NCBI GenBank assembly: GCA_021234155.1
Contig: JAJEKV010000061.1
Span: 2,753,950-2,817,949, forward strand
DNA from: Isoetes taiwanensis
Taxonomy: Eukaryota; Streptophyta; Lycopodiopsida; Isoetales; Isoetaceae
Reading direction: 5' to 3'
DNA: 64,000 nucleotides
Shown: one piece after another, positions 10,141 to 21,329 of the stretch
How positions within the stretch are numbered: the stretch's first letter is position 1
Layout of the letters: every line of letters starts with the position of its first letter
Notes under the pieces: model-generated
Told to the model about the DNA's origin: nothing
The model's database searches: none
The model's input: only the letters and a program-made list of their open reading frames with translations
Made by a program: the position numbers and the translations under genes

Positions 10141-11486
10141 GAGCAAAGAAGCATACATCGATGTGATTAAAAACCCCCACCGGCGGGTTTTCGAGGGAAA
10201 ACCTTAGCAAGAATAAGCATGCCGGCAGATCGCAGATAATTGCATAGGACAGTTCAAGACCGCCCCGAGGGACACAAACGAAGTCCGCATCCATAACCCC
10301 GGAGGTATGACCCCAACAAACCCATCGACGCCAGAAGTCAATAACTAATGCAATGGCCGCCGTGCACTAGTAGTCGAACATACCTCTCTCGGATATGGGC
10401 AAATGCCGGGCAGATCCGAGGGTATGACATTCATCCTCAATCGCTACTGGTGGCAACACCGGCAAAGCCTTTGCTCTCGTGCTTCCCGAGCCCAACGCCC
10501 GCTTCAATGCGGAGGCGATGTGCACCCGTATAATGGAGGCTATCACCGCGCTTCTTCATGGGCAAACCGGGTGTACAAGCATCGTGTGGGCCTCTTGTGA
10601 GCCTAGGGATTGACTTGTTGCCGATAGTGTGCCGCCTTAACGTAAGGCCGAGCCTCTCGTGATCCCGTGAGCCGGGCGAAGGAAAGTAGCATCCGTGTAC
10701 GCTTTAAGTGCCTCGCGATCTTTCTTTTGTCCCGACTGACGACTGTTTATTCGCGCGACTTCCGGCCAGTGGAGAACCACCGAGCTTGCTTTGTCTTTCC
10801 AACAGATTTCAGCGCTGGGGACCCATCGCCGCGGGCCAAAAGCAAGATGGGGCAAGCGTGTATCAGCCATAGCGACCACCTTTTGGAAGTAAACGATATG
10901 GCATGCTCCAATGCAGCCCGCTGAAGGGTAGAAAGCCCTGCTTTCCGGAGTAGGATCCGGTAACTAATCGTGGACTTCACCCCGTGGCCCCGTGCTAAGA
11001 AGGCCTTCGATGCAAAATCATTAAATCTCTATGTGCAACATTATATGGTGTTAATGAGCTCCCCGGTTTTTATAACAAGAAATGAAGATCAAACATGGAA
11101 CATGTATCTGCTGCCCTTTACTAAAAGCTCATGATATTGAGACCCAACTTTTAACTCTTCCTAGTCCTAAATCTTTCTCGAGTCTCCATAGCAATGTTGC
11201 TTCAATTTAACACCCTTCTTTATGTAACCGCGCCATCGGCAGCTTGTAAACATTTGCGCATATAATTGAACGTAACTACGCTGTGGTGAAGCATTAGGCC
11301 TAAAGCAAAGACATATTTTGCAGCCCATTGTCCACGAGGATGGCCACTAATAAAACATTCTCTCGATACGATCCTTCGAAAGCCCAAAATCTTGCACACA
11401 TCCGCAGATTGACCATTCCCCAAAACAACATTCAAGCAAGATCCAAATGTCAACTATCTACATGAACCAACTTAGTGGGCTGAACC
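10141..11486. other. GC-rich unassigned block downstream of the decarboxylase
   Basis: 10,141-11,000 is noticeably GC-rich and probably belongs to the element that ends at 10,066. No frame gives a recognisable protein, and indels relative to copy 2 are dense. 11,000-11,486 is AT-richer and may hold the 3' UTR of the decarboxylase gene. Confidence 0.35.
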
Positions 11487-12830
11487 CTACAATTTACAAA
11501 CCAACAACATCGATAAAGATGGATCCGATGCTCCACTAACGAAGGCACCTTTGGCAACCATAACTTCTAAGTGATCCAAGAGCTCTCTCGGGTAATAACC
11601 TCTCCGGGGGAATATTACAGAATCCAAGGAGGATATGGGCATATTAGCTCAAGACAAACGTAACCCACGTAATTTTCAATTCTCATAATCTCTACGCCCG
11701 CAAAAAATGCATCTCTTGGACTCAACATGATATTTAGGATGTTAGAAGTGGGAATCCATGGATGAGTAATGCTTTCACGAGCTCTTTCTTTGCTTTGGAT
11801 TGAAATACCTCGAAACCCTCAACTAAAAGTTTAATATCATCTAAACGTGTTCCAATGCCTATAGCAAATGTTAGTGAATAACTTGAAGGAAGCTCACCTA
11901 CTACCTTATACTGCACACGTGATATCATCGCCTTCAAAGCCCGCCATACCCAATTCCCATACACCAACAAATGACGTAGGGGATCCAAACCGATAGAACC
12001 CCCGTTTTTTTGTCTTAAGAGCATGTAAACCGCCGCCACCTAAAACCCTAATTCCAGGGACCGCCTTCAAAGAATGGCGTGCCATTTTTGCGCGCATTAA
12101 GAGCATCATCAAATATATGTAGGTTACCTATCCGATCCCTTGTTGCATCCAATGAGCCCAATAATAAATAGCTTGGGCTGGAGGTTTGCAAAGCCCCAGG
12201 CACTTAGCAATTTTCTCGATGCCACATTGCATCCCTTCAAATGCACCATAAAGCATCGAAGTCAAGGAACTCATAATCGCGGTGGATCGGATCGCAATAT
12301 CAGCATTCACCGCTTCTAATGTCGCCTTGGGCAGCTCAAAGATGAAAATGGAAATGGCCTCCATGTGCCTCATCAACAATCGAGGCACGCCATGTCTCTT
12401 ACACACCAATGCTATCTCATCCGCACGACTACGCACACCAAAATAAGTAGGAGAAACAATAAGAACCGCACCTATTTTGCCGATTTATGCTTTCAATCTC
12501 CATATAGCGCTCTTCAACAAATTGAGGCAAAGGACGCCATGAGCAATGCCCCGATTTTGTCGTAAATAGGATGCAAATACACGTGAATTGCCCCAGATAG
12601 AACCATAACAAAAACAGCCAGAAATGTGACAATTTCCGTGGAGAATGAGATAGTCCCTGTGAGAGCATGTTGCCATAATCACGCCGAATGCCACAGTGGA
12701 GCTATTGACGAGAAACCAGGTAGAATCAGCTCCGAAAAGAGAGGCAGCCAAGAATTGGGCTTGGGCAATGGTATTTTTTGGGCATCTTCGGTTTGTCGCG
12801 GGCCAGCTACTCGGTTGGAGCATCCCGATC
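11487..12830 (-). pseudogene. Orn/Lys/Arg decarboxylase (group III, PLP-dependent), frame-broken
   Basis: Minus-strand frames tile the OKR decarboxylase fold in order. There is AQAQFLAASLFGADSTWFLVN (near 12,770-12,710), IMATCS and LILHGNCHIS (near 12,690-12,620), SRADEIALVCKRHGVP (near 12,430) and ELPKATLEAVNADIAIRST (near 12,330). GELPSSYSLTFAIGIG follows (near 11,880), then the C-terminal domain SPRDAFFA, ELICPYPP, PGEVIT and KGAFVSGASDPSL, with a stop at 11,487-11,489. Family members decarboxylate ornithine, lysine or arginine; the substrate cannot be told here. The S-T-H-K site that carries the PLP lysine is not intact in either copy as printed. At least five frame changes occur; several fall at CAG/CTG differences from copy 2, so the locus may be an intact gene with sequence errors. 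The N-terminus upstream of 12,830 is unresolved, and introns were not proved. Confidence 0.75.
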
Positions 12831-12886
12831 CGTAACGATGTGACCGAGAGTTTACAAATAATAGTAGGTTTTGAATACCATCAAAG

Positions 12887-12922
12887 ATATCCTAGGTATA
12901 TTCTAGCATATACCTAGGATAT
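12887..12922. repeat. Perfect 14-bp-arm inverted repeat
   Basis: Arms ATATCCTAGGTATA (12,887-12,900) and TATACCTAGGATAT (12,909-12,922) flank the loop TTCTAGCA. The structure lies just upstream of the decarboxylase coding sequence and is unchanged in copy 2 (42,374-42,409). Confidence 0.85.
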
Positions 12923-12989
12923 GCCATAAAACCATTATAAACAAGGGTTTGCCCCCTAGGGCAACCCAAAATTGAACTCGATTATATAT

Positions 12990-13262
12990 ATGTCTAGAAA
13001 CCTAGATATTTATAAGTGGATGAAATATCAATCCTTTCTCCATTAAAAAGGAAATTAAAACCACTTACCTTCCCCGTGCCAAATATCATTACTTTTGTTT
13101 TCCCCAAAATTAATGGTCATGTCTCTCGCTTCACTTCACAAAAAGATGAGAGAGCATCGAGATGCCTTTGCAAACCACTGACGCTTCTGAAAAAAAGGAC
13201 ATCATCATCAGCATATAAGAGCAAAAGCAAAACGTATCCACCAAGCATAGTGCCATCCCCAC
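12990..13262 (-). pseudogene. LINE reverse transcriptase palm fragment (YADD)
   Basis: The minus-strand frame gives GYVLLLLLYADDDVLFF followed by LQRHLDALSSFCEV, a stop, then a shifted KTKVMIFGT and ISSTYKYLGF. These are the catalytic motif C and the following region of a LINE RT. It is a short fragment abutting the upstream side of the decarboxylase gene. The adjoining thumb region is present only elsewhere (1,182-2,030). The counterpart in copy 2 is nearly identical. Confidence 0.75.
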
Positions 13263-13368
13263 TACTCGAGATCCAAAGACTCTAATTCATCAATAATTAT
13301 ACCCTCTAGTCTTTTCCTCTTTTCATCAGCGCATCTTCATCTCCACGCTTCTGCTTTGGTCTCCTACT

Positions 13369-13396
13369 CCCCACCCACCCACCCACCCACCCACCC
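13369..13396. repeat. (CCCA)n microsatellite
   Basis: About seven CCCA units on the plus strand. The copy 2 run (about 42,865-42,886) is shorter and imperfect. The surrounding 13,290-13,950 contains a 102-codon frame (13,540-13,848) built partly on a repeated GGCCCTCGTGCCA word; no gene was recognised. The sequence next to the L1 insertion (GATAAAACC, AAAAGGCGAGG) may be part of an LTR, unproved. Confidence 0.7.
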
Positions 13397-14273
13397 TCAC
13401 TGCATAGTACCTATTTGATTTGTTGGATTTCCTTGAAGACTTAGTCTCCTTGTTCCATGCTGCTTCCTCTTCATTATTATAACTGTTCACCTATCCATCC
13501 TATCCGTTGATCTAATTTTTACTCATTTGATGCCTAATTATGGAAAGGGCCCCCGTGCCAGTGCATTTGGTTCTGACTTATGGCCCTCGTGCCACTTGCT
13601 GTTATGAGATTGTGGATTTTGGCCCTCGTGCCAATGTTGGAAGGCTCTTTTGCCAGTGTTGGAAGGCCCTCATGTCCTGTGCTTTGTACTACAATTTTGT
13701 TTTTGTTTGTTGGGTTGATTTATGTTGCGGAGTGTCTTCTTTAGCTCTATCAAGTTCACTTGGAGTATGTTTGGAGATCATTTATGCAGAGCCACAATCC
13801 ACCATGATGGCTTTGGAGTATTGTATAGAAAGTTTTTTACTTGACTAGCTATGGAGAAGAACATGTTTGTTCAGCTACTGTTCTACTTGTACAGTTTAGA
13901 TCCCTATTGATTAGTGTCACTATTCTGGTCAGGATAAAACCCGAAAAGGCGAGGTTTTTTAATCTCCTTTTTTTTTTTTATTGAAGGATGGTATTATATT
14001 TATATTATAAAAGGAGAACAAAATTGACTACTTGTATGGGGAGTGTCCACCCAGAAAAACAACCTCCATGAAAATGAAGCTGGAAAGTGGAGGTTTAACT
14101 AAAATTCTAAGACACCAAAAGATGTCAAAAAAGGAAGGAAATAACTATAACTATAACAGTTATCTGCAGAAAGGTTATAAACCGAAACCAAAAACTCTGA
14201 GATAAGAGTGACAGAGTTTTATAATGTTTTAAGATGTCTTCAATCAGGAGTTTGATCCTCGGCATCAAGTCTT

Positions 14274-16092
14274 CTATCCGGAGGAGTAACCAGCACCATC
14301 CAAGGGGTCCGGTCCTTTCGTGACCATTGTCATCTTGCAGTAGAGGCATGGGCATGTTCTGGATTTTGCAAAATTGTACTTTCCTGCAGCATCTCTAGCT
14401 TGACAGATGAATTCTCTCTTCAAATCCGGCTGGAGGGCACACGAGCAAGTGCAATCACAGTCTTCTTCGAAGTGATGAAGGGAGCAACCTGTCAGGAATT
14501 CAGCTGCCCACTTTTGAATGTCTTCATATTTCTTATTTGGGAAGGAGATCCGTCTGCTCATAAGATAGAATTTTCCTGCAAAAGAGATGAACTTATGAGT
14601 AGACTTTATAAATCCAAGACACATCATAATTGGTTTGAGAGAGTATGGCCTGAGGCCATATAATTTCATTGCAGAAAACTACTTTATTTCTGCCTTTCCA
14701 GATTCTACATAGAAGGATATAAAAGCTCCAATGTCTGGGAGAGTTTGGAAGAAAAAAATCAGCTTCAGGACTCTCTCGAGAGAGATTAAGTAGCAAGGCC
14801 TCTGAAGAGATCTCGATTGTCCATTGGGACCAGAAGCAAGATCTGAAAAGATGGTCTTCATTTTCTGCATAAGAGAGACATCTGGGGCAGACATTAGTGT
14901 TTGAAAAATTACAACTGAAGCGCTTGCTGTTTGTGGCCAAACTTTTATGCCATAGTTGCCAAATGAATGCCTTGATTTTCGGGTTAATCGGGGACTTCCA
15001 AAGATGAATAAGATTGGCTCTGCAGCGTTACTGAGATATTCCCCATTTAAGGTGTATACTCATCTCTTGATTTTTCATAAGATATTTGTAAGCCTCCTTT
15101 ACTTTAAAAATGAATTTCCCTTTGTAATGCCAAGTGATATTGCTGTTGTTCCATTCAGCTTGAGAGATATAATTTGAAATGGCATTATAAAGAGATCTGC
15201 TGCTATCATCTTCATACCTGATACTGGAAGAATCAAAAGGAATAGGTCCGTTAGCATCAAACAGATCTGAGATTGTGATCAAACCTTTTTCTTGCCACAG
15301 TTTAGCTTGGTCTGGGAAGTTTCTAATAAGACAATGGGAACTGTTATCCCCGAGAAGGTAAGGATTCCAGAATATGTTTTGAGAAAGGGAGATTCCTTTC
15401 TCCCATGAATACATTCCCTTTACCTGCTTCCAAGCCATTATCCACTTCCTTATCAAGGGAGGACAATTGTTCGGAACCTGAAATTCGAAAAAGGCTGCAT
15501 CTGGGAGCAACATTTTGATGTTCCAACCGTATGGCTTACATTTGAGGATGTAGTGCTTGATGAGGATGGAAACTGGATGCTGGATCTTGTCTGTAATAGC
15601 TCTGAAGAAGTATTTTGCTGCAAAGGATGTGGCATGCTTTTCATTATTGATAATTCCCAAACCTCCCATAGACTTGGGCTTGCAGCATTCTTCCATTGAG
15701 ACAGGAGTCCAGCATTTTCTGTTACTGCCACAAGAGATGAATCTTCCAAGGATACCCTGCAGCTTTTTGTAAACATATTTTGGAGCGAGGATGAAGGAGG
15801 ATTGATAAACATGGGTTGAGGCAATAACCGAGTTTGCGAGAATTGCCCGACCAGCTTTAGAAAGAAATTTGGAGTTGAGAGTATCAACTCTGTGGTAAAA
15901 TTTCTCAATGATGCCATTCCATAAATCAGCAGCGTTTGAACGAATGGCAAAAGGAATGCCAAGCAATTTAGAATGGGGGGTTGAAACTGCAATCAAGGAG
16001 AGTAGCTGCCTGAGCTCCCAGATCCGAGTTATGGGAGGTAATCTTAGATTTGGCAGGATTGATCTTGCATCCAGACAGGTTGCCAAAGTCAT
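14274..16092 (-). CDS. L1 ORF2 C-terminal part: post-RT region and zinc-binding domain (copy 1)
   Basis: A 354-codon frame (15,028-16,092) follows the RT palm: LLGIPFAIRSNAADLWNG, STHVYQSSFIL, WTPVSMEECCKPKSMGGLG and LIRKWIMAWKQVKG are standard post-RT L1 blocks. After a frame change, 14,593-14,940 has a zf-RVT-type motif (NVCPRCLSYAENEDHLFRSC, i.e. C-x2-C-x7-E-x2-H-x3-C). The end is near 14,274. The overlap with the RT frame at 15,968-16,092 marks a frameshift, which falls in a stretch differing from copy 2 at CAG/CTG. Confidence 0.82.
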
Positions 16093-17134
16093 TTAGGATA
16101 TCCTTAGTATGATTTATCGACTGGAGATCCATGGATAAGAGGATAAAAGTATCATCTGCAAAATGCCCATTTAAGAATTGATCAGTCATATCATTTGTAG
16201 GGAGATATAAACCTGTTAATGTTCCCTCCTCTTTGGCTTTCTGCAGACTGCTGTGGAGGGCTTCCATGACAATAATAAATAGGAAGGGGGCCAGGGGGCA
16301 ACCCTGCTTGACTCCTCTTTTGATGTTGAAGAAGGGGCTGCATTCCCCATTAATTATAACCGAGGAAGAGGAGTTGTTAAGAATTGCTGTAAAGAGGTTG
16401 ATTGAGCTGGTGCTGAAACCAAGTTTCCTGCAGCAAATTTTTAGGAAATTCCAATTGACTGTATCGAATGCTTTAGTGATATCGAGTTTGAGGAGAGCAA
16501 TCTCTTGATTGGAGTCTTTTGCCCATCTAAGGCCAAGAGTAGCAGTGGCAACATTATCCAGGATATTCCTTCCTTTCAAGTAGGCCGATTGGCTATGACT
16601 GATAATATTATTTAAAACCTCCTTCAGCCTCTGAGTGATGGCACCTGAAATGATCTTGTAGATGACATTAGTTAGAGAAATAGGTCTATAATCCGTGAAG
16701 GAGATGGGTTCAGAAATTTTTGGGATCAAAGTGATGAAGCTGGTGTTAATTCTATCATCCATCTTTTTCCTTAAAAGAAATTCATTAGCAACATTCAAAA
16801 TGTATGGTCCCAAGATATCCCAGGTTGCTTTGAAAAATTCAGCTGAAAAACCATCGGGTCCCGGGGATTTACCATTCTTCATACTATTAACCACTTTGCT
16901 GAGTTCACCAATGGAAAAAAGGCTAGTTAAGGCTATGTTCTGATCTTGAGTAACTCTTTCTTCCATTTTGATGAAATTTTCGCTTTCCTGCTGGTTAATT
17001 TCTGCACTGGTGCCCATGATGTTAGTAAAATGGTTGGTAGCAGCAATCTTCAGATTATCATCTCCATTAATTTTAATACCATTGACCAAGACCTCTTCAA
17101 TCTTGTTTCTTTTGATCGCCTTTGGCTTTAACAA
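15968..17134 (-). CDS. L1 ORF2 reverse transcriptase (copy 1, best-preserved palm)
   Basis: The 388-codon frame holds the classic non-LTR RT blocks in order: NGKSPGPDGFSAEFFK, INTSFITLIPKI, FTDYRPISLTNVIYKIIS, QSAYLKGRNILDNV, LLKLDITKAFDTVNWNFL (motif A, catalytic Asp), VKQGCPLAPFLFIIVMEAL (motif B) and HFADDTFILL (motif C, near 16,150). All catalytic aspartates are present. RT copies the element RNA at the nicked target. Upstream of 17,134 the frame to the endonuclease is broken in this copy. Confidence 0.9.
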   Translation of the reverse strand: MLKPKAIKRNKIEEVLVNGIKINGDDNLKIAATNHFTNIMGTSAEINQQESENFIKMEERVTQDQNIALTSLFSIGELSKVVNSMKNGKSPGPDGFSAEFFKATWDILGPYILNVANEFLLRKKMDDRINTSFITLIPKISEPISFTDYRPISLTNVIYKIISGAITQRLKEVLNNIISHSQSAYLKGRNILDNVATATLGLRWAKDSNQEIALLKLDITKAFDTVNWNFLKICCRKLGFSTSSINLFTAILNNSSSSVIINGECSPFFNIKRGVKQGCPLAPFLFIIVMEALHSSLQKAKEEGTLTGLYLPTNDMTDQFLNGHFADDTFILLSMDLQSINHTKDILNDFGNLSGCKINPAKSKITSHNSDLGAQAATLLDCSFNPPF

Positions 17135-17389
17135 AGAAGTATTTGAGTGGGCCCTTTCATCTTCTTTTTAGCTCGGTTATCTTGGATTTTAATCTCCAAC
17201 CCGCAGCCTATCCTTAATTCCTCCGCTTCAATCTCAAGACTAATTCTCGTTATACTCATCTCCTCCAACAAAGATTTGGAAGAAGACTTCTAAGATTATT
17301 CAAGTGGGCTGTTTTAGCAACGTGAATCTCTTTCCCCCAGGTTTTGAGCTTATTTTTAATGAGCTTTGCAAGGTTACACCACCAGGGAC

Positions 17390-18252
17390 ATCCAACCATA
17401 GCTGCCATAGGGTTTAACAAATAATTGATCACCTCCGTAATAATAATATCCTTAAAATCGAAAGTGATTAATAAGTCGGGAATTTAATTTGAAGTAAGAA
17501 TTTCTCTTAGTTGCAGACTCACTATTTGTTCGAATGATAATAAGCTGGGGGAAGTGATCAGCCAGAGTATAACCTTTCAGATTAATAACTCTTTCACTTA
17601 AATTCCAGAGATTTTCGCTGAGGTAAAATCGGCCATGAAGGCAAAGAAATCGGATTAATCCTACGATCACCCAAATTTAAACTCATCGTGGGAGGTTCTC
17701 GCTAAAGTAAGATTGTTAAGAGAAATCAAGTTAGACCACGAAGTTGGACTCATCCGTGAGAGAGGCCCCGAAATTCGATTTTCATGAAACCGTGGAGTGA
17801 CCATGTTGAAGTCCCTCCCATTATGATATCATCAACCTCAATATTATTCAAACTGCTTATGATCCCGCTCCGTGATGACTGCTTTCTACTGGCTATTATA
17901 AGCATAAATGTTGATAATGGCTAATCTAATGTTATCCATCTTAAAAACGTAGAATCATTTATCCGCTTAAGTTGTCATTGACCATATAATCGATCAATGA
18001 TGTTGAGATTCTTTTTCCAAAGAAATGGCCACTCCACCGAAGAGTCATTATTAGTGAAGGGCCCAAGTCTCCATTACACATGAGGGAGGGTCCGGCTATC
18101 TTGGAGCTGAAATCATCATCATGCAATTTGTGTTCTTGAAGAAGAAGGAAATCAGAGTCGTGGAGGAGAGGCAAACTTTAAGTCTATCCCTTTATCGAAT
18201 CATTAATACCTTGAAGATTCCGTGTGATTATGTTAAGAGAGCTATTCATTAT
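17390..18252 (-). pseudogene. L1 ORF2 endonuclease region, heavily damaged (copy 1)
   Basis: This corresponds to the intact 290-codon endonuclease frame at 46,827-47,699. Short pieces remain, such as DFLLLQEHKLHDDDFSSKIA (near 18,160-18,100). The rest is broken by indels and substitutions at CAG/CTG sites, where copy 2 keeps the reading frame. Confidence 0.75.
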
Positions 18253-18289
18253 AAACTGAAGGAGATTTATAAGGAGAGAGATGCTCCCT

Positions 18290-20280
18290 AGGACTTCTTC
18301 TCGACGGGGTCTTCACGGGCCCATCATTCTTGGATTGGTGTCTTTTTCCTTTTGCTGATGACTTGATTCCACTCTTGCTCTGAGGAGATCTCATAATGGT
18401 GACATTGCTCACGCTCAAACCCGGCCGGGGTCGTGGAGATGGTTTGGTTTTGATCTTTCTCGCCAATTCTCATGATTAAAATCTTTGGGTCCTAATCGAA
18501 CCGCAGCCTTGATGTTGAGAAGATTCATAAGATTGGAAGGAATGGGTCCGGCTGGTCCGTGAATTTAAAAGATTAGAAGGTTGCATAGCAGAGCCGAGGG
18601 TTTTTGACTCAAATTGCTGAGATCCTCGATAGGGATAGCGCTAGGTCGTTAATTGCCTTGTTGCCGCCGGCCGTGGATTAATCATCCCTCGATCGTAAGG
18701 GGTACAATGATTCTTGGAAGACTTTTGTACCCATACTTGTTTGACTTCAGATTGAACAGCATTACTCTTCTTAGTCGCCTTTTCAATTATCTCTCGCTTT
18801 AGGGCGTAGTAGGGGACATTGCTAAAATTGATCCGAAGTTTGCATAAGCTTAGAATGCGAGATCCTGATATTCACCGAGGGAGTCCAATCAGAGGAAATG
18901 GATTTGGAGAGGCAGATAGAAGGGAAATTGGTTTGGGGGATACTGATGTCTAAGACCTGGCCGAGATGATTGCCAATGGCTCGGAGGTGATTGGGCCCAT
19001 AGGGATGGGGGCAAGTTCGGGAATTTGGCCTGTGTAATAATAGAGATATTAGAATGGTCTCCCCGAATGAAATCGAAACCACTTCATAATGTATACCGAA
19101 AGTGTTTGCCAAAACTTCTAATCCTTTTTTTTTGAGCATGTTATTGGCATGATAATTGTCTTAATGCATGACTTGAAAAGTTTTAGTATCCAATTTTTAA
19201 TGGAGGCTATTTTGCAAGGGTGAAGTTTGGTGATGTGGAACTTGACTTCACTGGGAGCAGGACAGGAGTTGGGAAAATGGAAGATAAGACCCCTTTCAAG
19301 GAAAATATTGGAGGCTGAGTGGTCCCTAATGGTGGAGAGATCTAAAATATCGTGGATATCAACCTTTGGCTTGAACTTGATTTCCTCGTGATCCTTATTA
19401 GTACATGCATAGGAACCTATTTTCAAATTTTGGAACAGAATTTTGAACAATATCGAGTAAGAGATGTTACTTTTTATCTTGTCTCCGCCTTTGCCCGTGA
19501 ATCAAGAACCTCGAATTGCACTTTGTTTTCTTTTTCCTTGTACTTGATCTCGTGGAGGTTAGCGCTCTTGAGTTCAAGCATAACCCGGCATGTACAATTA
19601 GCGCCTTCCTCAGAATAAAGTAATCCCTGCCAATGCATTTGCAGCCATTGGAACTTGAGAACGGCATCTCACTAATACCAAATTTTGCTTTGGTGCCTTT
19701 GAGGGTAACAACAAAGATCGAATAGCAACCTGAATGTACTTTTGAAATCCTTATTCCATTTTTCAAAGAACATTTGGAAAAATTTCAGCCCATCTTTCAA
19801 CCATTTTGAAAGAGACTCGCTCCAACCCGCCCTAACAGAAGTTTCGATAACATTTATTGGTTCTCATCTTGAGCTCATCCATGGTTGTTCTAAAACCCCA
19901 TTCTTTAAGCCGCAATGCTTTTGAGAAGAGTGGCCCGACTTAATCGCCATTTTGGAGGTAAGCAGAAGGTCGAGGTGCTGAATTTTATCAAGAGTGTTAA
20001 GAGCATATCTTTTGTCATCAGACCTGCCTTCTGAAAAATCGGACTCATTTTTATCCTGTTCCTCAAAAGCCTGAAAGATTTCACCGTCCTGCATCAGATC
20101 CATGATAATCGCTGTTGCTTTTTGTTGAGTTTTTAAAAGATTAAAATGGGCATGGAGCTCTTTAATCTATTTCCAATCACTGTCCTGATCTTGCTCCGCC
20201 ATGATGATCCCGATGTCTATTTCTCAGTTTGAAGGCCACAACTTTTAACTCGAAGATGAAGCTTCAAACTTTGCAGCCAT
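18290..20280 (-). pseudogene. L1 ORF1, heavily damaged (copy 1)
   Basis: This is the counterpart of the intact ORF1 at 47,763-49,745. The presumed ATG is at 20,278-20,280 (MAAKFEASS). The in-frame TAG seen in copy 2 is present here too (CTATTTCCAATC on the plus strand, near 20,170). MDLMQDGEIFQAFEEQDKNE reads from 20,103. Further downstream the frame breaks repeatedly at CAG/CTG differences. Confidence 0.75.
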
Positions 20281-20630
20281 GGTAGTGCTAATTCTGTTAG
20301 ACCTTGGGAGGAAGTCGCGCGCCGGATGACGGAGGCTAAAGGAGTTTTTGGAAAAGAGAGGTTTAGAAAAGATCCTTGAGAAAGACATAGCGAAAACAGA
20401 GGAGCCAAAAAAAGGGAACTGAGGGGTCAAATCAAGGGATGAGAAGGAAAAAGGGGGGATCTTGACAGGGCCAGCAGGCCCTACCCAGGATCTATCATGG
20501 GAAGGGATGGGTCAAATCAAGAGGAGGGGGGAGGAGCACGGAAAACAAGAAAAGACAGAGCACACAACGGGAAAAAAGAAATCTAAGAAAAGCAGAGATC
20601 AGAACCCAGGCTGACAGATTCTAGTTGGCT

Positions 20631-21074
20631 ATCGAGAATCTCCAAACTACAGTGTCAATTTCTTGAATTGTTCTTGCAGGTTCCAAATCAAAGAAAGAGG
20701 CCCAGTGATAGATAGGTTCCACTCCAAAATCGACAGGACAATTCATAAGAAAGAGATTTCTCTCAAATCTATTTCCTAAGAAGGGTTGAGAATTATGCTG
20801 GTAACTCTAATGGATCCAACTCACAAAGCACGTGATGCAAAGATAGTAGAAATTGAAGCTAATTCTACGTAACCCCACCCGAGATCTAGTTTCTATTGCT
20901 AGCCTAATTAGATTTTCTATAATCAAGACCAATCATGATGATCCCAAGGAATTTGGGGAAGCCCAACCCCCTCGAGAATGCCTCTAGCAAGGCCTCATCC
21001 ATCTGGGAGGGAGATCCCTTGCAAATTTCTGAAGGAGTCCGGCCAGCGAAGTTGTAGGCCATTTTGTCCACCAT
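20631..21074 (-). CDS. Extra ORF at the 5' end of the L1 (copy 1, interrupted)
   Basis: The ATG at 21,072-21,074 lies 17 bases inside the TSD-defined 5' end. The frame reads MVDKMAYNFAGRTPSEICKG and continues into MDEALLEA before shifting; copy 2 carries the downstream part to the same stop (20,631-20,633 here). See 50,086-50,472 for the content. I do not recognise the protein. Confidence 0.45.
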
Positions 21075-21131
21075 GAAGTTTTCCCTGCACAGGTTTTTTA
21101 ATCTCGCATAATGGTTTCACTAATCATCAAA

Positions 21132-21221
21132 GATTGTATTCGGGTTTTGTGTTTAGTGGAAATGCCCGTGATGTAGCATTGTATTCTGGTTTTGTGTTTA
21201 GTGGAGATGCCTGTGATGTGG
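21132..21221. repeat. Two tandem copies of a 44-45-bp unit (copy 1)
   Basis: The unit beginning ATTGTATTCTGGTTTTGTG is present twice head to tail, between the L1 target site and the second LINE. It matches 50,611-50,698. Confidence 0.8.
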
Positions 21222-21329
21222 CTTTTTTCTTTCATTATGTCTCATCTTCTCTCTCCTTTGTCCTGGTTTTGACAATTGAATTTATCTTCAGATAATGATA
21301 AGAAGATAATTGGATACTGAAAAAAGATA

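Larger units (their letters stand above)
13967..21090 (-). mobile_element. Full-length L1-type LINE, copy 1, with 15-bp target-site duplication
   Basis: The element runs on the minus strand from about 21,090 (5') to a poly(A) tail at 13,968-13,979 (poly(T) on the plus strand). It is flanked by AGGTTTTTTAATCTC at 13,952-13,966 and 21,091-21,105. Within it are, 5' to 3', an extra ORF, ORF1 with a DUF4283-like region, and ORF2 with endonuclease, RT and a zinc-binding tail. The 7,124-bp length is normal for a complete plant L1. The 15-bp TSD fits target-primed reverse transcription. In this copy the RT half reads well, while ORF1 and the endonuclease are full of small differences. Confidence 0.88.

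Noticed and set aside
11487-12830. Decarboxylase as bacterial contamination
   Set aside because: It is embedded in plant retroelements that are duplicated together with it, and this family also occurs in plants.
13016-13285. 89-codon plus-strand ORF conserved in both copies
   Set aside because: The opposite strand encodes the YADD block of a LINE RT; the plus frame is a shadow.
14400-17131. Plus-strand ORFs across the L1
   Set aside because: They are shadows of the minus-strand ORF2, which carries all endonuclease and RT motifs.
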